From: Cinnamomum chago
Lineage: Eukaryota > Streptophyta > Magnoliopsida > Laurales > Lauraceae
Direction of reading: 5' to 3'
NCBI GenBank assembly: GCA_038049695.1
Contig: CP142452.1
Location: 36,196,501-36,260,500, forward strand
Length of the DNA stretch: 64,000 nt
Shown here: in pieces, positions 59,601-62,788 of the stretch
How the letters are laid out: each line of letters starts with the position of its first letter
How positions within the stretch are numbered: the stretch's first letter is position 1
The notes under the pieces: generated by a model
The model's input: the letters and a program-made list of their open reading frames with translations, nothing else
Database searches by the model: none
Told to the model about the DNA's origin: nothing
Program-made: the position numbers and the translations under genes

Positions 59601-60045
59601 TCAGACACCCTTGCCACTGGGGTCTCCCGTGTTTCTCCCCACTACGCACGTCATCTTAGACGATAGGTTTGGTGATGGAAGGTGGAACCTCTTCGAACTC
59701 CGCCGCCAGGTTCTAACATCAAAGACATCTTATTTTAATACAGAAGCAGGAAGAAGACTTCTTTCCCTGACCAAAACCAATTTCAGTGCCAATCACCCAC
59801 ATCACATTATGTAATTCGCAATCTTGGTGTATGAGAAACACACCAAGAAACAAATGACCGCCAATTGGCTAAGTGAAATCCTCTAATTGCCACAATTTCA
59901 ATTGTAGAGTGTGTGGAATGGAAATGAAAAGAAAGAGACACATATGTATGTATGTTTGTTACCATGGAATAAGGAGATTGCGAGATCGAAGGTCGACCGA
60001 GAATTGAATGGTGAGATTCCCTGCAAAAAACGCCATCTTCCCCAT
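4078..60045 (-). CDS. RECX: RecX-family regulator of RecA, plant organellar; six-exon gene (whole coding span)
   Basis: Spliced CDS of 954 bp (317 aa) from exons 59963-60045, 56668-56888, 33474-33660, 18542-18634, 13133-13220 and 4078-4359. Every join restores a codon: Trp28 (TG+G), Glu102 (G+AG), Arg164 (AG+A), Arg195 (AG+G), then a phase-0 join. All introns are GT...AG. RecX proteins bind RecA and modulate its filament and recombinase activity; plant homologues are nuclear-encoded and act in organelles. Residues 1-55 are rich in S, K and R with few acids, as in a transit peptide. Residues 102-155 are an acidic linker. From about 150 the RecX helix repeats follow, with the typical TxxELxxKLxGKxFP, GLLNDxxYAExFxRSRW and [15 protein letters not shown] blocks, and a C-terminal [14 protein letters not shown] block. 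No internal stop or frameshift. Introns of 3.1 to 23 kb are filled with transposons. The join of exons 1-3 rests on phase and motif logic; exons 3-6 are very secure. Confidence 0.88.
4784..4912 (-). repeat. Interspersed repeat family R, inverted copy
   Basis: Read on the minus strand it matches copies at 28027-28134, 28851-28980 and 52535-52658: GATGCCC..ATAC, GACATGGATTTTA.ACAT, GAAGTATCGGATA, TATTTTGAAGTATCC. No terminal repeats or coding potential seen, so class unknown. Confidence 0.7.
4913..5542. other. RECX intron 5, A+T-rich, nothing recognised
   Basis: Ordinary-looking intronic DNA between an interspersed repeat and a candidate TIR element, with a short poly-A run near 5342. Confidence 0.4.
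5543..6050. mobile_element. Possible TIR element, about 0.5 kb
   Basis: The left end GTTGGAAAACTCAGTGGG with TTGACTCTTGACTCGG inward resembles the complement of the right end (GTTGTGAAACTCCTGACTTG, then GACTTGACTCG). No target duplication could be fixed. The interior is A+T-rich. Confidence 0.4.
6668..7113. mobile_element. hAT-type non-autonomous element, 446 bp, perfect 8-bp TSD
   Basis: Ends TATGGATGTAAA and TTACATCCCTA are inverted repeats. The octamer AATGGCCT occurs immediately outside both ends (6660-6667 and 7114-7121), a perfect hAT-size duplication. The interior is rich in GGGTCCGGGTCC / GGACCCGGACC motifs. No ORF. Confidence 0.9.
7794..8224 (-). pseudogene. RTE-type LINE, 3' fragment (reverse transcriptase C-terminus)
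   Basis: The minus frame ending at 7805 carries the RTE pol tail: [57 protein letters not shown]. It is nearly the same as the C-terminus of the longer LINE at 53001-54387, including the untranslated GGTGGGAAAAGGC end. Homology stops near 8224, so the copy is strongly 5'-truncated. Catalytic parts are absent. Confidence 0.88.
9453..10059. mobile_element. GACTCGG-family MITE, long copy (0.6 kb)
   Basis: Starts with GGTTTAAAAAGCTGGACTCGG and ends ACTTGGCCAATTTTTTAAACC, inverted relative to each other. Shares both ends and GACTCGG/CCGAGTC motifs with the 192-bp element at 45010-45201. Its centre is an A-rich then T/C-rich tract of low complexity, which creates spurious reading frames. Confidence 0.65.
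11604..11800 (+). repeat. 96-bp tandem duplication inside the solo LTR
   Basis: CTGC.TAATTT.TCTGACTTTTAGG.CAGTTGCA..TT.TTTGGCTATAG.T.AGCCGTTC occurs twice, offset by 96 bp. Confidence 0.8.
12338..13132. other. RECX intron 5, 5' part, nothing recognised
   Basis: Plain A+T-rich intron. A 89-codon plus frame at 12691-12960 has no recognisable domain and is on the strand opposite to RECX. Confidence 0.4.
13133..13220 (-). CDS. RECX: RECX exon 5 (second RecX helical repeat)
   Basis: Codes residues 196-224: [17 protein letters not shown] then [12 protein letters not shown]. The GL(I/L)(N/D)D..YA..F.RSRW and WGPRRI motifs are diagnostic of RecX. The acceptor is CTGTTTATAG after a pyrimidine-rich tract and the donor is CAA|GTGAGT. 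The exon is only 88 bp long. Confidence 0.94.
13983..14022 (-). mobile_element. RTE LINE 3'-tail remnant
   Basis: On the minus strand it reads TTGGGACAAGGCTTTGATGA with further ATG repeats, the same end as the LINE at 54470-56400. Only the tail remains. Confidence 0.6.
14360..14388. repeat. (AT)n microsatellite
   Basis: AT run directly after GTTGCCCCG. Confidence 0.9.
14824..14859. repeat. (CT)n microsatellite
   Basis: Eighteen uninterrupted CT units. Confidence 0.95.
14860..15890. other. RECX intron 4, nothing recognised
   Basis: A+T-rich DNA with T/C-rich patches near 15355-15480. No gene, LTR or TIR element identified. Confidence 0.4.
15891..17735 (+). mobile_element. Small gypsy-derived LTR element lacking RT/IN (TR-GAG-like), 1.8 kb
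   Basis: 5' LTR 15891-16231 starts TGATGCAGTGG and ends TTGCATCA. A primer-binding site TTGGTATTAGAGCC (initiator Met tRNA type) follows at 16233-16246. The 3' LTR at 17431-17735 starts TGATGCACCAGC, has an internal deletion and a degraded end, and is preceded by purine-rich TTGGGGAGAA. The interior holds a C-rich leader and a protease remnant only. Such elements must rely on an autonomous partner. No 5-bp duplication found. Confidence 0.8.
16968..17330 (+). pseudogene. Gypsy-type retropepsin remnant
   Basis: [20 protein letters not shown] is a retropepsin active-site block with DGG in place of the usual DSG. After a frame change it continues [17 protein letters not shown] then VTIFPMKP, the usual segment after the LGRPW motif. 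Broken by a frameshift near 17200 and lacking reverse transcriptase. Confidence 0.7.
17748..18075 (-). mobile_element. Inverted LTR of the TGATGCA family
   Basis: Reverse complement of the 15891 LTR: on the minus strand it begins TAATGCAGTAGCAATACCACG and ends CAGCACTTGCATCA. It lies 12 bp from the direct 3' LTR, so the two form a large palindrome. No clear target duplication. Confidence 0.8.
18076..18541. other. RECX intron 4, start side
   Basis: Short intronic stretch between the inverted LTR and the exon 4 donor. Nothing recognised. Confidence 0.4.
18542..18634 (-). CDS. RECX: RECX exon 4 (first RecX helical repeat)
   Basis: Codes residues 165-194: [16 protein letters not shown] followed by [14 protein letters not shown]. 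This is the hallmark first repeat of RecX, in which a short helix with EL..KL precedes a helix ending in VI..F. The acceptor is CTCCTGCAG and the donor is near-perfect AAG|GTAAGT. AG at the end joins G of exon 5 to give Arg195. A TGA upstream in frame shows the exon does not extend left of the acceptor. Confidence 0.93.
18635..19280. other. RECX intron 3, near exon 4
   Basis: Contains the pyrimidine-rich stretch and acceptor of exon 4 on the minus strand. Nothing else recognised. Confidence 0.4.
19281..19567 (+). repeat. 144-bp tandem duplication
   Basis: CTGGACC.GTCCCAACAGAT to CATACAGGATCAA is present twice, at 19281 and 19425, with few differences. A TGATCGTGATATGATCA near-palindrome lies in each unit. 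Confidence 0.85.
19640..19720 (+). repeat. 41-bp tandem duplication
   Basis: Two adjacent copies of GGCAGTACTCTCTACACAAC followed by ATCAC.TAGCAAATCAAA. Confidence 0.9.
19746..19812 (+). mobile_element. Collapsed gypsy LTR fragment with primer-binding site
   Basis: TGTCGCGTCCCGAATCC resembles gypsy LTR termini elsewhere in the window. Less than 50 bp on comes AAGTGGTATCAGAG, a Met-tRNA primer-binding site leading to gag. Most of the LTR must have been lost. Confidence 0.5.
19949..21112 (+). pseudogene. Ty3/gypsy gag with zinc knuckle, degenerate
   Basis: Pieces in different frames read as one gag: [63 protein letters not shown], and a CCHC knuckle [16 protein letters not shown] near 20850-20900. 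Stops and frameshifts break it at about 20230, 20337 and 20530. It stops at an abrupt junction with minus-strand pol near 21115. Confidence 0.85.
21113..22600 (-). pseudogene. Ty3/gypsy protease and reverse transcriptase, inverted relative to gag
   Basis: Read right to left. Retropepsin block [19 protein letters not shown] (about 22500), then [20 protein letters not shown]. The RT N-terminus is [14 protein letters not shown], then [12 protein letters not shown] and CADYRQFN. After a gap comes the RT core [26 protein letters not shown] and [10 protein letters not shown]. The catalytic D is present in FIDD. The region 21532-21772 is damaged. RNase H and integrase are missing; it ends at [10 protein letters not shown] next to plus-strand gag. 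Confidence 0.88.
22637..24806 (+). mobile_element. Probable gypsy LTR, 2.2 kb
   Basis: Starts (T)CTAATGACCC and ends GGCCCCGGATTCGGGACTGTCA, matching the end style of the other large LTRs. No coding potential. It may belong to the element whose pol lies just left. No target duplication established. Confidence 0.5.
23329..23481. repeat. Cluster of AACCCTAGATC / GATCTAGGGTT motifs
   Basis: Three CCCTAGATC copies, two of them paired at short distance with GATCTAGGG to form imperfect hairpins, within the LTR. Confidence 0.75.
24802..24850 (-). mobile_element. Copia LTR fragment (family A), minus orientation
   Basis: TGTCAAAGCCAGCAAGAAG and the following 30 bp match the end of the LTR at 27669-27934. 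Similarity stops near 24850. Confidence 0.65.
24851..25468 (+). other. Copia 5' leader region
   Basis: Non-coding sequence before the copia gag frame; I could not fix an LTR end or primer-binding site in it. Confidence 0.35.
25469..27655 (+). pseudogene. Ty1/copia gag-protease-integrase, truncated before RT
   Basis: Gag N-terminus [20 protein letters not shown], then a CCHC knuckle [14 protein letters not shown]. The protease site [10 protein letters not shown] is followed by [20 protein letters not shown]. In integrase come [41 protein letters not shown] and INRLPSP, ending at RTKLTP. Several stops and frameshifts. Reverse transcriptase and RNase H are absent: coding breaks off where an inverted primer-binding site and LTR begin. 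Confidence 0.9.
27656..27934 (-). mobile_element. Copia LTR (family A) with adjacent primer-binding site, minus orientation
   Basis: LTR 27669-27934; its reverse complement runs TGTTAAATGGGTCAG to TTGCTGGCTTTGACA. Immediately inside (27656-27668) the complement of AGCTCTGATACCA reads TGGTATCAGAGCT, a Met-tRNA primer-binding site. This fixes the 5' LTR of a minus-strand element. The same LTR occurs as a split solo LTR at 34337-39692. Confidence 0.85.
28027..28134 (+). repeat. Interspersed repeat family R
   Basis: GACATGGATTTTATACAT, GTGAAGTATCGGATAC and CATTTTGAAGTATCCATG match the other three copies. Confidence 0.75.
28851..28980 (+). repeat. Interspersed repeat family R
   Basis: Second direct copy, about 0.8 kb from the first, with GATGCCCAAATACGGCATGG at its left and TATTTTGAAGTATCCATGAG at its right. 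Confidence 0.75.
28981..30371. other. RECX intron 3, repeats but no recognised gene
   Basis: The 29250-29670 stretch has many TTTCGG/CCGAAA and GGTTTGG/CCAAACC motifs, suggestive of a decayed MITE, but ends could not be defined. Confidence 0.35.
30372..30729 (+). mobile_element. LTR of the TGATGCA family, probably solo
   Basis: Starts TGATGCAATGC, contains GACTCATGGACCACATGTGG and a TTATATGGCATTGTAGA stretch, and ends GGTTCTGCATCA. Close to the LTRs at 42592-47270 and 58868-59229. No duplication of 5 bp seen. Confidence 0.7.
30730..32579. other. RECX intron 3, possible decayed hAT element
   Basis: TAGAGGTGTAAAAGGGC at 31171 and GCCCTATTGACAACCTTA near 32503-32520 could be decayed inverted ends, with GGGCCGGGC-type motifs inside each. 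Target duplication is not convincing. No gene. Confidence 0.3.
32580..33165 (-). pseudogene. Ty1/copia reverse transcriptase fragment with microsatellite expansion
   Basis: Minus frames give [12 protein letters not shown] (the YVDD catalytic motif), then [20 protein letters not shown], and [20 protein letters not shown], all in copia RT order. AAT/AAC triplet repeats at 32970-33005 and GAT-type triplets near 32895 swell the region around YVDD. Multiple stops. Confidence 0.8.
33474..33660 (-). CDS. RECX: RECX exon 3 (acidic linker and start of RecX domain)
   Basis: Codes residues 103-163 after Glu102: an acidic stretch starting [14 protein letters not shown], then [15 protein letters not shown], which is the helix preceding the RecX domain. 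The acceptor is ATATCGCAG with a weak pyrimidine tract; the donor is the non-consensus but valid GTTTGA. The last two bases AG plus the first base A of exon 4 make Arg164, giving the continuous family block [16 protein letters not shown]. Intron 2, on its 5' side, is 23,007 bp. Confidence 0.85.
33661..34331. other. RECX intron 2, acceptor side
   Basis: DNA between the exon 3 acceptor and the first transposon. Two minus frames here (33745-33987 and 34056-34337) lack conserved motifs and the correct splice context. Confidence 0.45.
34825..35312 (-). pseudogene. Copia RNase H, truncated
   Basis: [20 protein letters not shown], then [16 protein letters not shown] and [13 protein letters not shown], followed by unrelated residues. 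The part after YSDSD (normally D-W-G...) is missing, so the active site is incomplete. Confidence 0.8.
35313..36674 (-). pseudogene. Copia integrase C-terminus and reverse transcriptase
   Basis: A 453-codon open frame. Residues 1-120 are the end of integrase ([37 protein letters not shown]). After a Pro/Ser-rich linker comes [85 protein letters not shown] and the catalytic [13 protein letters not shown]. This RT looks intact; flanking frames are broken. Confidence 0.93.
36679..37533 (-). pseudogene. Copia protease end and integrase core, frameshifted
   Basis: [20 protein letters not shown] (protease to integrase link), then integrase core [20 protein letters not shown] and [11 protein letters not shown], in at least two frames. 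A stop lies after KQHAFP near 37035. Not functional as it stands. Confidence 0.85.
37472..38233 (-). pseudogene. Copia gag C-terminus and protease
   Basis: Gag body [15 protein letters not shown] and [12 protein letters not shown], a zinc-knuckle remnant [11 protein letters not shown] without its last Cys (CxxC..H..then ETAQ), and the protease site [14 protein letters not shown]. Joined to the upstream gag frame by a frameshift near 38230. Confidence 0.88.
38230..38610 (-). pseudogene. Copia gag N-terminus
   Basis: Probable start [20 protein letters not shown], then [19 protein letters not shown] and [16 protein letters not shown], typical copia gag (UBN2-like). I prefer the Met at 38610 over that at 38661 because family similarity begins there. 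Confidence 0.85.
40343..40948 (-). pseudogene. Copia RT C-terminus and RNase H remnant
   Basis: [39 protein letters not shown] and ISYAVNLMS (RT end), then RNase [21 protein letters not shown] and ALISWK in another frame. The Asp residues of YSDADW are kept; the rest is degraded. Confidence 0.9.
41011..42120. mobile_element. 1.1-kb TIR element nested in the copia remnant
   Basis: The left end AGAGGTCGTTTGTCT and the complement of the right end AGGGGTTGTTTGTCT lead into extended inverted homology including ATTTAC..ATGTAAATG. It interrupts the space between RT and 5' LTR. Contains a 27-T run (41607-41633). No transposase. Class uncertain (hAT-like). Confidence 0.7.
41753..41870 (+). repeat. 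71-bp direct duplication
   Basis: AAATGCGTTGGAGGGGG.TTT.GAACCCAAAACCTCTTT occurs twice, offset by about 71 bp, separated by T-rich DNA. Confidence 0.85.
44274..44893 (+). mobile_element. Solo gypsy-type LTR, 620 bp
   Basis: TGTAATACCCCGGGCCCGG start and GGATTCCGGGTCATTACA end. Flanks ATGTT and ATGTC agree at 4 of 5. Nested in the internal region of the 4.3-kb element. Confidence 0.8.
45010..45201. mobile_element. GACTCGG-family MITE, short copy (192 bp)
   Basis: CATGGTTTAAAAAAACAGAC at the left is inverted as GATTTTTTAAACCATG at the right. The inside is packed with GACTCGGCCGAGTC-like palindromes. Same family as 9453-10059. Confidence 0.8.
45205..46421 (+). pseudogene. Gypsy-type gag C-terminus and retropepsin
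   Basis: [20 protein letters not shown] (45210 on), then [14 protein letters not shown] and [13 protein letters not shown] are gag. [20 protein letters not shown] is retropepsin with DNG for [16 protein letters not shown] and [13 protein letters not shown] follow in a new frame. A Lys/Glu-rich tail runs to 46421. Stops at 45300 and 45717 break the frame. No RT follows. Confidence 0.8.
47558..51511 (-). mobile_element. Very large gypsy-type solo LTR, 3,954 bp, TSD GACAA
   Basis: On the minus strand it starts TGTGAGGTCCCACCC and ends GGAATTGGGGCGTTACA. GACAA lies directly outside both ends (47553-47557 and 51512-51516). No gag or pol inside. Contains a GGCGGAGACGAGTT-type block near its end, a CAGCAG/GAAGATGA-rich tract at 50230-50900 and a cluster of CCGGTTAACCGG palindromes. 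Confidence 0.9.
49687..49868. repeat. CCGGTTAACCGG palindrome cluster
   Basis: The 12-bp palindrome occurs at about 49695, 49717, 49795, 49818 and 49850, with a half-site at 49838. The first pair and second pair sit in a 101-bp duplication (CAGTGTGGCCGGTTAACCGG at 49687 and 49788). Confidence 0.9.
51517..52534. other. RECX intron 2, nothing recognised
   Basis: A+T-rich DNA; several short frames without motifs. Confidence 0.4.
52535..52658 (+). repeat. Interspersed repeat family R, diverged copy
   Basis: AGACAGATTTTACATATA, ACATTGCCTATTTTTAAGTA and TCCAGGTACCATAGCTTC align with the other copies. Confidence 0.6.
53026..53736 (-). pseudogene. RTE reverse transcriptase C-terminal part
   Basis: [14 protein letters not shown]-type block (here [20 protein letters not shown]), [65 protein letters not shown]. 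Continues the RT core after a frameshift. Almost the same as the fragment at 7794-8224. Confidence 0.92.
53721..54387 (-). pseudogene. RTE reverse transcriptase core
   Basis: [80 protein letters not shown] and [19 protein letters not shown]: the canonical non-LTR RT blocks, with the FADD catalytic pair. [17 protein letters not shown] is present. Ends in a frameshift near 53730. The apparent ATG at 54455 lies outside the LINE. Confidence 0.93.
54470..56400 (-). pseudogene. Second, older RTE LINE, degenerate
   Basis: The 3' end reads GGTTGGGACAAGGCTTTCAT followed by ATG repeats. RT pieces in several frames: [88 protein letters not shown] (FADD altered to FTDD) and [13 protein letters not shown]. 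Farther right are traces of the endonuclease-RT linker. Clearly older than its neighbour. Confidence 0.85.
56668..56888 (-). CDS. RECX: RECX exon 2 (basic, Ser-rich N-terminal region)
   Basis: Codes residues 29-101 (begins [10 protein letters not shown], ends KRIFDAEN) with one base left over. The acceptor is a good pyrimidine-rich CTCCACTTTTAG; the donor is GTATGA. The leftover G joins AG of exon 3 to give Glu102. The segment is Ser/Lys/Arg/Cys-rich, fitting the end of a transit peptide followed by a variable linker. There is no conserved domain here, so the assignment depends on phase, orientation and open frame. Confidence 0.72.
56889..57265. other. RECX intron 1, acceptor side
   Basis: Carries the exon 2 acceptor with its pyrimidine tract (minus strand). 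Nothing else recognised. Confidence 0.4.
57266..57690 (-). pseudogene. Gypsy-type gag zinc-knuckle remnant
   Basis: Minus frame [19 protein letters not shown] resembles a CCHC knuckle region, followed in another frame by residues rich in K/E. Too decayed to place further. Confidence 0.45.
57790..58080 (+). pseudogene. Gypsy-type retropepsin remnant
   Basis: Plus frame with [40 protein letters not shown] and [10 protein letters not shown], then a CDVIPMN-like tail. Similar layout to the proteases at 16968 and 45600, but the catalytic triplet has become SNGG. It lies opposite to the zinc-knuckle remnant on its left. Confidence 0.55.
58279..58437. mobile_element. Short hAT-like MITE, 159 bp
   Basis: Left end CAGGGGCGGACCTAGG; right end complements to (TG)CAATGGCAGACCCAGG. 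Flanking octamers CTCCCCTC and GTCCCCTC match at 7 of 8. Resembles the ends of the 528-bp element at 60744. Confidence 0.7.
58438..58867. other. RECX intron 1, A+T-rich, nothing recognised
   Basis: No element ends or coding motifs seen. Confidence 0.4.
58868..59229 (-). mobile_element. Solo LTR of the TGATGCA family, TSD CGTGT
   Basis: Both ends are TGATGCA...TGCATCA, a perfect 7-bp inverted terminus. CGTGT flanks both sides (58863-58867 and 59230-59234). On the minus strand it matches the LTR at 42592-47270 (GGGCCCAAGTTAATTTA, AAAGAGTTGTAATT, TTTATATGGCATTGTAGA). Confidence 0.92.
59235..59962. other. RECX intron 1, donor side
   Basis: Starts at the exon 1 donor GTAACA. A+T-rich, no recognised element; short frames lack motifs. 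Confidence 0.4.
59963..60045 (-). CDS. RECX: RECX exon 1 (start codon, presumed transit peptide)
   Basis: Codes residues 1-27 plus two bases of Trp28. It starts [10 protein letters not shown] and ends RNLLIPW, with donor GTAACA directly after. ATG at 60045 is the first Met after an in-frame stop at 60097-60099. A second Met lies three codons on and could equally be used. Little acidity, several Ser/Arg/Leu: consistent with the start of an organelle-targeting peptide. The donor phase (two bases, TG) matches the exon 2 acceptor (G), giving Trp. Assignment is inferred from phase, strand, position and targeting-like composition; a 5' RACE or transcript would settle it. Confidence 0.75.
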
Positions 60046-60330
60046 TTCAAAGCAAAAGCTACGGAGGCACGGAATGGAGGGAGCGGAGCCGGAGCCCTAG
60101 TGGCCCGTAATAGAGCGGGAGATTTGAGATTAGGGTACCAGCGAGACGTTATGGAAAAAGAATACTTAGACCCTGCGAATGTGGTTGATAAAGATGGCAA
60201 CGGGTCGGGTTACCGGAACCCGCCCGACCTTCTTTGCTCTCGGGCCTTTTGCTTTACATGAGACTCGCTAAAAGGGAAAGTAGGTGTAAGTGCCTAAATA
60301 ATACGGACTAGGTTAAATAGATAATAAGCT
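60046..60330 (-). promoter_or_regulatory. RECX 5' flank: probable 5' UTR and proximal promoter
   Basis: Just right of the start codon the sequence is G+C-richer than its surroundings and has no ATG in frame before the stop at 60097-60099, so it may be 5' UTR. From about 60197 an AGATGGCAACGGGTCGGG stretch appears, of a type often seen at ends of plant MITEs. I see no convincing TATA box. The mobile DNA farther right leaves only a short host promoter segment. Extent is a guess. Confidence 0.35.
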
Positions 60331-60743
60331 CTGATATAGCTTGTAAAACTCCTTTGGGAGAGATTAACCGCCTGGGACCTGAAAGGGAAGGAAGAAGAAA
60401 AAGGTCAGGCCTGGGCTGCTATCAGCCGGAGGCACTCCAAAGCCTAAGTTAGTGCAGTTACTAAACAAATGATGAGTGAGTAAGGAAGAGGAGAGAGTGC
60501 AGAGTAAGGATGTATATGATAGTTTATTTTGTGGATTTACCTCATGCATATATATAGAAAAAGGTTTCTCCCATGAAGGTAGGTAAAGGCACTGTCCCGT
60601 TGCCCCACGTCATGCTTCCTTAATGGCGGTAGGTGGGAGAAACGTCTCATCGGATCATGCGCCAAATCCTCGAATTAATGTAGAGGGGATCACCTGATAA
60701 GGCTAGCCTCTTATCATAGTCCGGCTTTCATCTTGTCTGTCAG

Positions 60744-61271
60744 CAGTGGCGGATCCAGGATTCAAAATCACTGGGGGCACGATTAACTAGTTGCCCCCGG
60801 AATTTATTTTTTTTGTTATTTATATGATTGCAAATGATTTTTTCTTCTTGTTTTCTTTATGCTTGAGAAAAAATAATACACAAAAAAAGCAATGGACATT
60901 TTACATACATTATCAGTAACTAATCCACAGAAAGGTGCATTCAAAGACAGATAGTTTGTACATTTCCACTGCATTGCAAATCATGCCTAGCAAGGACAAA
61001 TAGGGTGCAGATTTACCACAAACCTTTTATATAGAACAAATATAGTATAATAATTTCAAGCAATAAAACAAGACATATTTATTTATCACAATTATTCTCT
61101 ACGAGTTTTCATTGGGGGCCTGGTTCAATGTCACTGGGGGCCTAATTGATTTGGGCCTAACTTAGTATACATATATTTTTTTTTCCCAAAAAGAAAATAT
61201 ACATATTTTTTTCCCCCAAAAAGTCACTGGGGGCCTGGGCCCCCAGTGACAAAGAAGTGGATCCGCCTCTG
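60744..61271. mobile_element. hAT-type non-autonomous element, 528 bp, perfect TSD TCTGTCAG
   Basis: Inverted ends CAGTGGCGGATCCA and TGGATCCGCCTCTG. The octamer TCTGTCAG is repeated exactly at 60736-60743 and 61272-61279. CACTGGGGGC motifs recur near both ends. No transposase. It interrupts the LTR-like DNA upstream of RECX. Confidence 0.95.
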
Positions 61272-61279
61272 TCTGTCAG

Positions 61280-62173
61280 TACGTTCTGCAACGTAGCCGT
61301 AGCGTTATGGGATACAATTATGATCTTATACTCATCCTAGTTGGCAATGTCGAACTAAGGATAATGCCGAGGTGGACACATTCTGGCACTGTTGCCGAGA
61401 TGCTTGTTGCTGAGGCCGAGATGAGGCCAACTGGTACCTTTACCGAACCTAGCTCAAGTTGGATGCTAGCTGGCACTGTTACCGAGCTGAATGTATATTA
61501 TACTTCTACCGAGCTTGGACACCGAAACCGAGATAAGGCAAGTCGGTAATGTTCTGTTCTTAGGAGAAGGCCCCACACAATTGCCCCCTAGCTCTTGACC
61601 TCGTAAAGTTCCCCAATTCTTTGAGGTCGGGAGCTAAGTGATATGACTGAAGAGTCCTGGGAATTTAATTCGCATCCCATCTTGATATCGGTTCCTTTGC
61701 CCGAGATAATCGATAGCATGTTGTCGTCGCCTCGTCTGCTCGAGGATATTAATAGGGTGTTTGAATCATTGCAGAAGATGGACCGGCGGCACCACGTGTC
61801 TCCATCTGGTTGGCTGCCCAATTAATTTGAAGTAACGCGTGCAGCTTCTGAGGCGACGCTTAGCACGCGCGTTTTTCGAAATTCAAAAGGGCACCTTATC
61901 TCCTATATATAGGGGTGTCCCATTTTTCTTCTTACTTTTGCCTTGCAATCGTTCAGAAGAGTTATCACAGAGGAAGAGCTTCTTGCTGTTAGTTTTTTCT
62001 TATCAGAGTCCGGCATCTTTAGGATCCCTCCTCGCCGTTGTAAGTCTTCGCCTACCCTTCTTTCTTCTATTCTGAGGTCCCTCTAGGTTCTCCTCCTTCT
62101 TTATTCCGTCTAGGGTTTCTGGTGCCTTCTCGATTCTCTGCCCCCTTTTCTCCCAGTCTTCTCATATTTAGAT
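61280..62173 (+). mobile_element. Probable 5' LTR and leader of a gypsy-type element
   Basis: Repeated TACCGAG/GCCGAG motifs (61340-61530), then a TATA-like CTATATATAGG at 61901-61911 followed by T/C-rich leader DNA before the gag-like gene at 62174. LTR ends could not be fixed, so this is inferred from context. Confidence 0.45.
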
Positions 62174-62712
62174 ATGGGGATCTATAAGAGCTGGGTAGAT
62201 ACTCCAGCGACTGCAATGGAGTTTAGGGCAAAGTACAAGATTACAGACGACATAAGGATTAGGCTAGACAACCTAGAGGACCCCTTTGATGGCCACTCCT
62301 TCCGGGATAGCTAGATGTCGTTTCCGTTGGTGTCGATAGTCGAGGGCGGAGTCAGGTTTCCTGTGCACCTCCTTCTTAGGATCTGCCTGAGCAAGTGGAG
62401 TCTCTACCCTTGCTAATTGATGCCAAACAGCTTCAAAATCATCATGGGAGTAGCCGAGCTGAATAGAATTCTAGGTATTGGTCTCGGTGTCCACGACATT
62501 GAGGACTCCTATGACCTATGTAAGCCTGAGGGGGAACATACACATTATCTCCAAGTTAAGGCAAAAAGAGTGTCTTTTGTCCAGGACTAGGAGGATTCAT
62601 ATAAATATGCCGGGATGATCGGTTGTTTGTCTCAGGCAACTGAGAACGAGGCGAGGCTGAAACCGATTCGAGAGGGCGTACAAGATCCCTCGTTGCCTCG
62701 GGGCTCCCCCAA
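62174..62712 (+). pseudogene. Gypsy-type gag-like protein, N-terminal domain (Transposase_28-like)
   Basis: One frame from ATG at 62174: MGIYKSWVDTP, then MSFPLVSIVEGGVRFPVHLL, LMPNSFKIIMGVAELNRILG and HDIEDSYDLCKPEGEHTHYL. Resembles the putative gypsy-type transposon domain of plant gag-like proteins. Three in-frame stops (at RDS*M, YPC*L and VQD*E) are each one transition from Trp or Gln codons. A likely donor GTAAAT follows at 62713. Confidence 0.7.
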
Positions 62713-62788
62713 GTAAATATCGAACTTCTGAGCTTTTCATACTGCTTTTTCCTGCTTTTGCCGACCTGACTCTCTGTTTTCTGTTTAG

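Noticed and set aside
60310-60345. AGCTCTGATATAGCT as a reversed primer-binding site marking an LTR edge
   Set aside because: Only partly matches the complement of TGGTATCAGAGCT and its orientation disagrees with the gag-like gene to the right.
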